14,867 nt of DNA from JAGQTE01 sp964648005 (GTDB lineage: Bacteria > Actinomycetota > Acidimicrobiia > Acidimicrobiales > Acidimicrobilacustridaceae): assembly GCA_964648005.1 (NCBI GenBank), contig CAZYKR010000088.1, positions 1 to 14,867 of the forward strand. Reading direction: 5' to 3'. Under the pieces are notes generated by a model. It was not told the origin of the DNA and did no database searches. It saw nothing but the letters and a program-made list of their open reading frames with translations. Of this stretch, positions 6,174-12,683 are shown piece after piece (position 1 is the stretch's first letter; every line of letters begins with the position of its first letter). A program made the position numbers and the translations under genes.

Positions 6174-7099
6174 GCCGCAGCTCCTGTGGTCGTGGACGGG
6201 CTGGTCGTGTATTGCGTGGCGTCTCGGGTGAGCTCCATGAAGGCCTCTTCGAGCGATGCCGACTGGGGCGAGAGCTCGTAGAGGGTGATGCCGGCGGAAC
6301 CGGCGACGATGCCGATGTCTCGGGCGGTGGGGCCGGTGACGGTGAGGGTTCCGTCTGCGTCGAACGAGACTGCTGCTCCGTCACGGGTGAGGAGGGTTCG
6401 CAGACGGTCGGGCTCGGCGGTGTCGACCCGGACGGATCCGGTCGAGGCGCCCTGCACGACCTCGGCGACGGTTCCTTCGGCCATGAGTCGGCCCCGGCCG
6501 ACGACGACGAGCCGGTCGGCGGTGAGGGCCACCTCGCTCATGAGGTGGCTCGACACGAGGACGGAACGGCCCTCATCAGCGAGGGACCGCAACAGCTCGC
6601 GGATCCACTGGATGCCTTCGGGGTCGAGGCCGTTGACCGGTTCGTCGAGCAGCAGCGTGCCGGGGTCGCCGAGCAGGGCGGTGGCGATGCCGAGTCGCTG
6701 GCCCATGCCGAGGGAGAACCCACCGGATCGACGGCCGGCGACCTCGGCCAGACCGACCTGATCGAGCACCTCCTCGACACGGCGCCGGCTGATGCTGTTG
6801 GCGTCGGCCAGCCAGCGGAGGTGGTCGCGGGCGCTGCGTCCAGGGTGGATGGCCTTGGCCTCGAGCAGGGCGCCCACGTGGCGCAAGGGGTACCGGAGGT
6901 CCCGGTAGGAGCGGCCGTCGACGGTGACCTGACCGGTCGTCGGGGCGTCGAGACCGACGATCAATCGCATGGTGGTCGACTTGCCGGCACCGTTGGGGCC
7001 GAGGAACCCGGTGACCTCGCCGGGGCGTGCCTCGAAGCTGAGGTGGTCGACGGCCACGGTCGAGCCGTAGCGCTTGGTGACGTCGATGAGCTCGATCAT
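6170..7099 (-). CDS. ABC transporter ATP-binding protein
   Basis: A 309-aa ATPase starting MIELIDVTKRYGS at ATG 7099. Walker A GPNGAGKST is at residues 34-42, signature region GGFSLGMGQRLG at about 126-137 (the form usual in drug/lantibiotic-type exporters), Walker B LLLDEP at 149-154, D-loop GLDPEG, and switch His185 in SSHLMSEV. The extra C-terminal part (about residues 215-300) resembles the regulatory tail of CcmA/NatA-like exporters. It powers the adjacent ABC-2 permease. The start is 4 nt after the DUF4386 stop and has GAGG about 10 nt upstream. A longer frame to 7156 would overlap the DUF4386 gene and lacks family support. Confidence 0.95.
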   Translation of the reverse strand: MIELIDVTKRYGSTVAVDHLSFEARPGEVTGFLGPNGAGKSTTMRLIVGLDAPTTGQVTVDGRSYRDLRYPLRHVGALLEAKAIHPGRSARDHLRWLADANSISRRRVEEVLDQVGLAEVAGRRSGGFSLGMGQRLGIATALLGDPGTLLLDEPVNGLDPEGIQWIRELLRSLADEGRSVLVSSHLMSEVALTADRLVVVGRGRLMAEGTVAEVVQGASTGSVRVDTAEPDRLRTLLTRDGAAVSFDADGTLTVTGPTARDIGIVAGSAGITLYELSPQSASLEEAFMELTRDATQYTTSPSTTTGAAA

Positions 7100-7103
7100 C
7101 GGA

Positions 7104-7895
7104 TCAGACCTCGCCGTCGAAGATCGCCGAGTTGACCGGGGCGAACGACGCTTCATCGACCGGCGTGTGCCGGAAGCCCTTCGTCGTCATGTGAACGCCG
7201 AAGGAGAACTCCCAGATGGCGATCGGCAGGACGAGCACCATTGCCGGGCCCGAGATCTGGGTCCACAGCCCGAACAGCACGGCGATGTTGGAGACCAGCA
7301 GGAGCGGTGCGCCGACGAGTCCGAGCGTCGGGATCCAGCGCGGCAGCAGCCGGGAGCGATACATGACCGAACCGATGAGCAGCGCGTTCAGGGAGGCCAT
7401 CAGACCCGGTCCGAACAGGAACGCCCAGTCGTGCACGGCCAGCAGGGCCCGGCCCACCGTGGCGAGGCTGTCGGGGTCGGCTCCGGGGGTCCCGGCCACG
7501 TCCTGGCGGAGGGTGAGCATGCTGAGGATGCTGAGGATGCCCACGAAGATCAGGCCGGCCTCCATCACCCTCGTCGTCACGAAGCCCAGCGCGGCGCGGC
7601 GGCTGTACTGCTTAGCCACCGAGTAGAGGGCGACAGCCGTGACGACGCCGGTGAGCGCGGTGAGCGCCTCGAAGAGCGCGCCCATCGGCACGCCTGCGTC
7701 ACTTCCGGCGCCGAGGATGAAGTCCGGGTTGTCGAGGACGTCGGTCCACAAGCCGAACTTCACCGGGATCGAGAAGATGAAGGTGGCGATGTAGGCGATG
7801 CCGGCGATGAGCGCTGCCTTCCGCACGGGAGACATGCGGAAGCGCTCGGGGCTGGCCATTCGCCCGTGGGCGGTGATGGGGGTCGTCGTGGACAC
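7104..7895 (-). CDS. DUF4386 domain membrane protein
   Basis: A 263-aa protein with about six TM segments matching the DUF4386 family: start of helix 1 RKAALIAGIAYIATFIFSIP, then GALFEALTALTGVVTAVALY, the conserved AALGFVTTRVMEAGLIFVGI, LLAVHDWAFLFGPGLMASLN, then SRLLPRWIPTLGLVGAPLLL and a final IWEFSFGVHM region. Function is not established; DUF4386 genes in actinobacteria often sit beside ABC exporters and LuxR or other regulators. The start is GTG 7895, one base after the upstream small gene's stop, with AAGGAG 7 nt upstream, so translation is coupled. It lies 4 bp before the ABC ATPase and clearly shares its transcript. Confidence 0.92.
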   Translation of the reverse strand: MSTTTPITAHGRMASPERFRMSPVRKAALIAGIAYIATFIFSIPVKFGLWTDVLDNPDFILGAGSDAGVPMGALFEALTALTGVVTAVALYSVAKQYSRRAALGFVTTRVMEAGLIFVGILSILSMLTLRQDVAGTPGADPDSLATVGRALLAVHDWAFLFGPGLMASLNALLIGSVMYRSRLLPRWIPTLGLVGAPLLLVSNIAVLFGLWTQISGPAMVLVLPIAIWEFSFGVHMTTKGFRHTPVDEASFAPVNSAIFDGEV

Positions 7896-7896
7896 G

Positions 7897-8175
7897 TCAG
7901 TTCTCCTTGTCGGTCGGGCGAGCCGGTGGCTCGTTGCCCGGGTTGGATGGCACTTGGTGGAGCGAGACCAGCGGGATCCCCACGTCGCGGAGCTTCTGGA
8001 GCAGTCCGTGCAACGCCGCCTGGTCGATCACCGGGCCGCGCAGCACCGTGGTGCCGTCGTCGTCGGTGGTGACGGTCAAGCCGTCGAACCAGGCCGCCCA
8101 GCGGGGTGCGAGGTGTCCGGCGACGCGGATCTCGTACTCCGGCGCCGGGTGGTGCGGGGGGTCCTCGGTGGTCAC
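7897..8175 (-). CDS. Conserved 92-aa small protein of unknown function
   Basis: Starts at GTG 8175-8173 (VTTEDPPHHPAPEYEIRVAG...). The core YEIRVAGHLAPRWAAWFDGL, a beta strand pair with TTVLRGPVIDQAAL, and GLLQKLRDVGIPLVSLHQV form a compact alpha/beta unit that I recognise as a small actinobacterial protein commonly found beside LAL/LuxR regulators and DUF4386 genes. No biochemical role is known. The C-terminal tail PSNPGNEPPARPTDKEN is disordered. An upstream extension to 8256 would read through the operator cluster and is rejected. A -10-like TACGTT ends 6 nt before the GTG, so the message is probably leaderless. It is the first gene of the DUF4386-ABC operon. Confidence 0.82.
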   Translation of the reverse strand: MTTEDPPHHPAPEYEIRVAGHLAPRWAAWFDGLTVTTDDDGTTVLRGPVIDQAALHGLLQKLRDVGIPLVSLHQVPSNPGNEPPARPTDKEN

Positions 8176-8181
8176 GAAGGC

Positions 8182-8211
8182 AACGTACGAACAGACCTGG
8201 TGAGCTGTGAT
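8182..8211 (-). promoter_or_regulatory. Putative leaderless promoter of the small protein-DUF4386-ABC operon
   Basis: Reading on the minus strand: ATCACA (-35-like, 8211-8206), 18-bp spacer, TACGTT (TANNNT -10, 8187-8182), then 6 nt before the GTG at 8175. Match is moderate. The -35-like hexamer overlaps one arm of the operator repeats, so a regulator bound there could touch or exclude RNA polymerase. Confidence 0.4.
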
Positions 8212-8241
8212 CACCACATCTGGTGATCCGACGTGGTGATC
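8198..8241. promoter_or_regulatory. Cluster of TGGTGATC half-sites, probable operator
   Basis: Four related octamers in 44 bp: TGGTGAGC (8198-8205, one mismatch), GATCACCA (8209-8216, inverted), TGGTGATC (8221-8228) and TGGTGATC (8234-8241). The second and third form a perfect 8-bp inverted repeat with spacer CATC; the third and fourth are direct repeats 13 bp apart. The cluster lies upstream of and overlapping the putative -35 of the operon. It is likely the binding site of a dimeric regulator, the adjacent LAL protein being the nearest candidate. Confidence 0.6.
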
Positions 8242-8283
8242 GCCGCCGGCGGGCACCGGCTCTCGGGCGAGCGGCCCGCAGCG

Positions 8284-10806
8284 CTAGAGGCCCACCTCAT
8301 CGGCGCGCCGGATGGCCTCGCGGCGGTTCGTGGCGCCGAGCTTGGCGTAGATGTTCTTGGTGTGCGTGCGGAAGGTGTTGAGCGACACGTGCAGCTCGCG
8401 GGCGATCTCCGGGCCGCTCAGGTCGCTGCGCAGCATGCGCAGCACCTCGAGCTCGCGCCCGCTGAGGGGGTCGACGAGGGCGTGGGTCGGAGCAGCGTCG
8501 GCGAGCCGCGTCGGGTTGCCAGCGGCGTCCTCGGCCAGCGCCCACACGATCTGCGCGTCGATGGCGCTCCTCGTCCGCCGCCCCTGCTCGGCCGCGGCAT
8601 GCAGGCGCGTCGCCAGCTGCCGGGCTTCGGCGACCGCGCCTTCGGCAACGAGGACGTAGGCGAGGGTGAGGTGCTCGTACTCGCGCACGTACGTGAGTTC
8701 GTCATCGGGCGTGAGCCCGGATGCGTCGGCCCAGCGGCGCGCCGCAGCGAGGTCGCCGGATGCCAGCTGGGCTCGCACCTTCACGGCGGAGGGCGGTCGC
8801 ACGGGCGGCGACATATCGGTGTTGTAGGCCTGTTCGGCCTCGCCGAGGAGGCGCACAGCAGTGGCGTGATCTCCCTCGGCCTGATGCACGCGGGCCGAGG
8901 CGACACGCCATCGGTACGCGTTCTGGGGAAGACCGGCGTCATCCCCCAGCTGCGTGTTGGCGTCGAGATGTTCCTTCGCCCCGGCGAGGTCGTTGCGTTC
9001 CAGCAACACCTCGCTGAGGCCGACGTGCATGTCACCGGTTCCCCGCACGACCTCGTGGGACCTGGCGAGCTCCAGCCCCGACTCGAACAGCTGCTGCGCA
9101 TCACCCAACCGTCCCTGCACGAGGTGGATGTCAGCGAGCGCGATCGTGCAACCGAGCACGTCGCTGATGTGGCCGGCGGCGGTGAGCGCGTCGATCGCCG
9201 CGCCATAGTGGCGAGTCGCTTCCTCCAGGTTGCCCTTCGTCCACTCGGCCAGACCCACGAGGGCTTCGGCGCTGCCGCGCTGGAGGTGGTCCGAGGGCGC
9301 GACGAGGCCGAGGGCTCGGCTCGCGTGCTCGATCGTCGTGTCGGGGTCACCGGCGATGAGCGAGAGCGCGGCGTGGTAGACCGCGACCTGCGCCGGAAGG
9401 CGTGCGAAGGCGGCGTGGTCGAAGACGATCGCCTCGGTGGGGTCGGCATCGGGTCCGAGCCAGCGGTCGATGCTCTCGAGCAGCGGCTCGACGCCGGCGA
9501 TCTCGCCGCTGACCATGAGGGCACCCACCAGCTCGATGCTCAGCACCGGCCGATCAGGGAACAGCTCCGCCGGGAGCGAGGTGAGCCAACGTCGGGCGGT
9601 CCACTCTTGTCGGGTCTGGAACATGGCCGGGGCAGCAAGCTCGATCACGCGCGCCGCGCCTTCGACGTCGTGTCCCGCCAGGGCATGCGCGATCGCCTCG
9701 GGTTGATCGCCAGACGCCTCGCACCAAGCGCTCGCCCGCCGATGGAGATCGTCGACTCGCTCGGGGTCGTCGTCGAGGAGCCGCGCCCGCAACACGTCGG
9801 CGAACAGGTGGTGGTAGCGGTACCACTGACGCCGATCGTCGAGCGGCACCAGGAACAGGTTGGCGCGATCGAGTCGCTCGAGCATCGCCTTCCCGTCGGC
9901 TCGGCCGGTCAGGGCATCGCACAACGAACCGTTGAAGCGGTCCAACACGGCAGTCTCGAGCAGGAAGGTCCGGACGTCGTCGGGTTGGCGCTCGAGCACC
10001 TCCTCGGCGAGGTAGTCGACGACGAAGCGGTCGTCGCCCGTGAAGCTGGAGATGAACCCCCTGGTGTCGTCACGGCCCTGGAGTGACAACGCCGCGAGCT
10101 GCAGGGCAGCGATCCACCCTTCGGTACGACCATCGAGCGCATCCACATCGGCAGGTCCGAGATCGAGGCCCATCTGCTGGTTGAGATACTCGGCCGACTC
10201 GTCGGGGTTGAATCGCAGGTCACTGGCGCGCAGCTCGAGCAGATCGCCGCGGGCCCGCCATCGGGCCAGGGGCAGCGGCGGGTCGGCTCGGGTTCCCAGC
10301 ACGAGATGCACCCGATGCGGAAGGTGCTCGACTGCGAAGGCGATTGCCTCATGGATCGGCGCCGAATCAATGACGTGGTAGTCGTCGAGCACGACCACGA
10401 GATCGTCGCTGACCTGGGTGAGGTCGTTGAGCAGCGATGCGACGACGCGCTCGACCGGTTGCCCAGCGTGCAGCGATGCCAGCGCGTCGGCTCCGGCGTC
10501 GGCCACCGCTGTCTGGATCGCGGCGATCACGTACGACCAGAACACGGTCGGGTCGTTGTCGTTCGGATCGAGCGACAACCACGCCAGCCGGCAGGCGCCG
10601 TCGGTGGTCGTGACGCAGGACGCTGCGATCAACGTCGTCTTGCCGAACCCCGCGGGAGCCGCCACCACCGTGACTGCCGGCAGCGACGGGTTTGCCAATC
10701 GGTCGGTCAACCTGGGTCGAGCGACGACCCCGCGGCGAGGCCGTGGGGCGTGGAGCTTCGTGGCGAGCAACGTCGGCGCGGCGACAGCCGGCTCGGCCTC
10801 GGTCAT
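8284..10806 (-). CDS. LAL-type (MalT-like) LuxR-family transcriptional regulator
   Basis: An 840-aa ATP-dependent regulator. The N-terminus LLATKLHAPRPRRGVVARPR is the MalT/LAL hallmark. Walker A APAGFGKTT is at residues 50-58 and Walker B DLVVVLDDYHVI at about 135-146. A STAND-type NTPase with winged-helix region follows (RFNPDESAEYLNQQMGLDL, then FISSFTGDDRFVVDYLAEEV, YRYHHLFADVLRARL), then a long TPR-like superhelix (about 350-770). The C-terminal LuxR HTH (SGRELEVLRMLRSDLSGPEI, VSLNTFRTHTKNIYAKLGA) covers about 775-836. Such proteins oligomerise when ATP and an inducer bind and then activate target promoters. Its ATG overlaps the XRE-cupin stop as ATGA. Downstream lies the TGGTGATC-controlled exporter operon, the probable target. 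Length is usual for the family (800-950). Confidence 0.95.
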   Translation of the reverse strand: MTEAEPAVAAPTLLATKLHAPRPRRGVVARPRLTDRLANPSLPAVTVVAAPAGFGKTTLIAASCVTTTDGACRLAWLSLDPNDNDPTVFWSYVIAAIQTAVADAGADALASLHAGQPVERVVASLLNDLTQVSDDLVVVLDDYHVIDSAPIHEAIAFAVEHLPHRVHLVLGTRADPPLPLARWRARGDLLELRASDLRFNPDESAEYLNQQMGLDLGPADVDALDGRTEGWIAALQLAALSLQGRDDTRGFISSFTGDDRFVVDYLAEEVLERQPDDVRTFLLETAVLDRFNGSLCDALTGRADGKAMLERLDRANLFLVPLDDRRQWYRYHHLFADVLRARLLDDDPERVDDLHRRASAWCEASGDQPEAIAHALAGHDVEGAARVIELAAPAMFQTRQEWTARRWLTSLPAELFPDRPVLSIELVGALMVSGEIAGVEPLLESIDRWLGPDADPTEAIVFDHAAFARLPAQVAVYHAALSLIAGDPDTTIEHASRALGLVAPSDHLQRGSAEALVGLAEWTKGNLEEATRHYGAAIDALTAAGHISDVLGCTIALADIHLVQGRLGDAQQLFESGLELARSHEVVRGTGDMHVGLSEVLLERNDLAGAKEHLDANTQLGDDAGLPQNAYRWRVASARVHQAEGDHATAVRLLGEAEQAYNTDMSPPVRPPSAVKVRAQLASGDLAAARRWADASGLTPDDELTYVREYEHLTLAYVLVAEGAVAEARQLATRLHAAAEQGRRTRSAIDAQIVWALAEDAAGNPTRLADAAPTHALVDPLSGRELEVLRMLRSDLSGPEIARELHVSLNTFRTHTKNIYAKLGATNRREAIRRADEVGL

Positions 10807-11399
10807 GCGTCGTGGTCTCTGCGCCGTGGAGCAGCCCGAAGGTGCATCTGTTCGCCCTTGCGGCTCAACACGCTGAGGATCTCGACCGGTTCGTCATCGG
10901 CGGGGCCGAACCAGTGCGGGAGTGCGGTGTCGAACTCGGCGACCTCACCAGGCTGCATGGTGACGTCGTGGCCGGCGAGGATCAGCCGCAGCGTCCCGGT
11001 CAGCACGTACAGCCACTCGTAGCCGTCGTGGACACGCATCTTCGGCTCGCCGCGCTCGGGTTGGATGATCACCTTCCACGCATGCAGGCCCTGGGGCTGA
11101 CGGGTCAGCGGCACCACGACACGTCCGTCGCGCTGCTCCGGCTTCAGCCGGATGCGCGGATCGCCGACCTCCGGTGCGTCGACGAGCTCGTCGAGCGGGA
11201 TGCCGTGCGCTCGGGCGATGGGCAACAGGAGCTCGAGGCTCGGCTTGCGCTGACCCGACTCCAGCCGTGACAGCGTGCTCTTGGAGATCCCCGTCGCCGC
11301 GGCGAGCTCGGTGAGGGTCATGTCGCGCTGCGTTCGCGCCCACTTGAGCCGCGGGCCGACCTCGGCCAGCACGGCATCGATCTCCGACGAGGGCGCCAC
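10803..11399 (-). CDS. XRE-family HTH plus cupin transcriptional regulator
   Basis: About 198 aa. The N-terminal XRE helix-turn-helix reads KWARTQRDMTLTELAAATGI then SKSTLSRLESGQRKPSLELL (about residues 18-60). The C-terminal cupin_2 barrel has HDGYEWLYVLTGTLRLILAG and MQPGEVAEFDTALPHWFGP (about 120-175), with His residues placed to bind metal or ligand. This family senses small molecules through the cupin and usually represses a neighbouring metabolic gene. The divergent flavoprotein gene, 91 bp away, is the obvious target. The start is uncertain: GTG 11399 is used, TTG 11411 adds four residues, and neither has a clear Shine-Dalgarno. Its stop overlaps the LAL regulator start, so the two regulators are translated together. 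Confidence 0.9.
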   Translation of the reverse strand: MAPSSEIDAVLAEVGPRLKWARTQRDMTLTELAAATGISKSTLSRLESGQRKPSLELLLPIARAHGIPLDELVDAPEVGDPRIRLKPEQRDGRVVVPLTRQPQGLHAWKVIIQPERGEPKMRVHDGYEWLYVLTGTLRLILAGHDVTMQPGEVAEFDTALPHWFGPADDEPVEILSVLSRKGEQMHLRAAPRRRDHDA

Positions 11400-11441
11400 G
11401 GCGCCATGCAAGCACCGATTCCCAAAAACAGCAACGACCTG

Positions 11442-11488
11442 TTGTCAGAAGCGAGACCTTGGCTCAGGATCGGCGCAGGAGGTGATCG
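11442..11488 (+). promoter_or_regulatory. Promoter and strong ribosome-binding site of the flavoprotein gene
   Basis: TTGTCA (11442-11447, 5 of 6 to TTGACA), 17-bp spacer and CAGGAT (11465-11470) form a plausible promoter. AGGAGGTGATC (11478-11488) then gives a near-complete match to the 16S anti-Shine-Dalgarno, 2 nt before ATG 11491 (5 nt after the GGTG core). A small inverted repeat AACAG/CTGTT (11427-11431/11439-11443) overlaps the -35 edge and could be an XRE-cupin operator, but it is short. Confidence 0.5.
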
Positions 11489-11490
11489 AA

Positions 11491-12438
11491 ATGGTCGATC
11501 AGAGCTACGACGTCGTGATCATCGGTGGCGGGGCCGCCGGCCTCAGTGCCGCCCTCGTGCTGGGCCGGGCCCGACGCCAGGTCGTGGTGATCGACGCCGG
11601 GTCGCCCCGCAACAAGCCGGCCGCGCACATGCAGGGCTACCTGTCGCGCGATGGCATGCCTCCTGCGGACCTCCTCGCCGCGGGCCGCGCCGAGGTCACC
11701 GGCTACGGCGTGGAGATCATCGACGACCGGGTGGACTCGATCGGGCCCGGCTTCGACGTCCGGCTTGCCAGCGGACCGACGCTGAGGGCGCGACGGATCC
11801 TCGTCGCCACCGGCGTGGGCGACGAGCTGCCCGACATCCCCGGCGTCCGGGAGCGGTGGGGCCGCGACCTGCTGCACTGCCCCTACTGTCACGGCTGGGA
11901 AGTCCGCGACCAACCCCTCGGCGTGCTCGGCACGCACCCCGCAGCTGTGCTGCACGCACAACTGGTGCGGCAATGGTCCGACGACGTCGTGTTCTTCGCG
12001 CACACCTACGAGGTCACCGACGACGAGCAGGCCGCCTTCGACGCCCGTGGCATCCGCGTCGAGCACGGTGAGGTTGCCCGACTGGTCCTCGAGGGCGACG
12101 CCCTGACCGGGGTCGAGCTGGCGAACGGACGCGTCATCCCGCGCCGAGCCGTGTTCGTCCGACCCGGCAACGTCCCGCACCCCGACGGCCTGCTGCCTGG
12201 CCTGGGCTGCGAGCTCGATGCCGCCGGGTTCGCCGTCGTCGACGGCACCGGCCGCACGAGCGTCGACGGCGTGTGGGCCGCGGGCAACGTCGTGGACCCG
12301 CGTGCCCAGGTCATCACCTCCGCAGGGCAAGGCTCCGCCGCGGCGATCGCCATCAACGCGGATCTCGTCGCCGACGACGTGCAACGATCCCTACGGGAGG
12401 TCAGCACCGTCGCTACGGGAGCGGTTGGCGGACAGTAG
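11491..12438 (+). CDS. Thioredoxin-reductase-like NAD(P)/FAD-dependent oxidoreductase
   Basis: A 315-aa flavoprotein starting MVDQSYDVVIIGGGAAGLSA. The FAD dinucleotide motif GGGAAG is at residues 12-17, the redox-active pair CPYC at 130-133 (HCPYCHGWEVRDQ), and the C-terminal FAD-closing motif SVDGVWAAGNVVDPRAQVI and GSAAAIAIN at about 268-300. The segment where TrxB binds NADPH reads GVLGTHPAAVLHAQLV and lacks the usual GGGxxA/G. This places it in the branch with CPYCHGWE that includes dithiol oxidases such as HlmI/GliT, as well as many uncharacterised reductases. Reduction of a disulfide or O2-dependent oxidation of a dithiol are both possible. It is divergent from the XRE-cupin regulator, which probably controls it. 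The start is fixed by a near-perfect AGGAGGTGATC. Confidence 0.92.
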   Translation: MVDQSYDVVIIGGGAAGLSAALVLGRARRQVVVIDAGSPRNKPAAHMQGYLSRDGMPPADLLAAGRAEVTGYGVEIIDDRVDSIGPGFDVRLASGPTLRARRILVATGVGDELPDIPGVRERWGRDLLHCPYCHGWEVRDQPLGVLGTHPAAVLHAQLVRQWSDDVVFFAHTYEVTDDEQAAFDARGIRVEHGEVARLVLEGDALTGVELANGRVIPRRAVFVRPGNVPHPDGLLPGLGCELDAAGFAVVDGTGRTSVDGVWAAGNVVDPRAQVITSAGQGSAAAIAINADLVADDVQRSLREVSTVATGAVGGQ

Positions 12439-12464
12439 AGATCGGCCGCCGTGTACAGCAGGAA

Positions 12465-12492
12465 GGCCCTCCCCGCGTCAACGGAAAGGGCC
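12465..12492. terminator. Short hairpin between flavoprotein gene and tRNA fragment
   Basis: GGCCCT (12465-12470) and AGGGCC (12487-12492) are inverted arms with a 16-base loop, located 27 bp after the flavoprotein stop and 17 bp beyond the tRNA CCA end. It could end transcription from either side, including that of the ancestral tRNA. T-runs are weak on both strands. Confidence 0.35.
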
Positions 12493-12509
12493 CCTCACCT
12501 GTGTTTCGT

Positions 12510-12554
12510 TGGTGGCGGGGGCAGGATTTGAACCTGCGACCTTCGGGTTATGAG
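12510..12554 (-). tRNA. tRNA-Met (CAT) 3' fragment, probable attachment-site scar
   Basis: The minus strand reads anticodon loop CTCATAA (12554-12548), anticodon-stem 3' strand CCCGA, variable loop AGGTC, T stem GCAGG, T loop TTCAAAT, T stem CCTGC, acceptor 3' strand CCCCGCC, discriminator A and CCA (12512-12510). The expected 5' stem TCGGG and the D arm and acceptor 5' strand (GGCGGGG) are absent beyond 12554; the adjacent bases are AGCAC. It is therefore not a functional tRNA but a 45-bp copy of the tRNA 3' end, as left by an element that integrated into a tRNA-Met gene. Confidence 0.85.
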
Positions 12555-12683
12555 GTGCTTCGGGGCCGTTCCGGCCGGTACTGGGCCGGGTCGGAATGTG
12601 CCGCTGAGCTGGGCCTTCACCTGTCAGGCGGTGTCGGCTGATCCGGCCGAGAGCGGCCTGTATCGGCCCATCCGTTAGAAGCG
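12555..12683. repeat. GGCC-repeat region next to the attachment site
   Basis: These 129 bases contain no gene. GGCC occurs seven times, including GGCCG-TTC-CGGCC (12564-12576), a CTGGGCC direct repeat (12581-12587 and 12609-12615), and three GGCC at 10-bp steps (12645, 12655, 12665). Clustered short repeats beside an att core could be integrase arm sites, but GC-rich DNA produces such patterns easily. Confidence 0.3.

Noticed and set aside
7512..7545. Short tandem repeat GCTGAGGAT inside the DUF4386 gene
   Set aside because: It encodes the Ile-Leu-Ser-containing helix ILSILSML and is explained by coding for a hydrophobic segment.
5481..8072. Long plus-strand frames opposite the ABC and DUF4386 genes
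   Set aside because: All are antisense, rich in Gly/Arg/Asp/Glu shadow composition and without recognisable motifs.
8233..10086. A 617-codon open frame on the plus strand
   Set aside because: It is antisense to the LAL regulator, whose frame shows Walker and LuxR motifs; such long shadows are common in GC-rich DNA.
12510..12554. A functional tRNA-Met gene
   Set aside because: The 5' half (acceptor 5' strand, D arm, 5' anticodon stem) is missing; only the 3' part is present.
12218..12641. Plus-strand frames containing GAGFEPATFGL and GQDLNLRPSGYE
   Set aside because: These are well-known spurious peptides made by translating the antisense of tRNA 3' ends; they support the tRNA fragment and are not genes.
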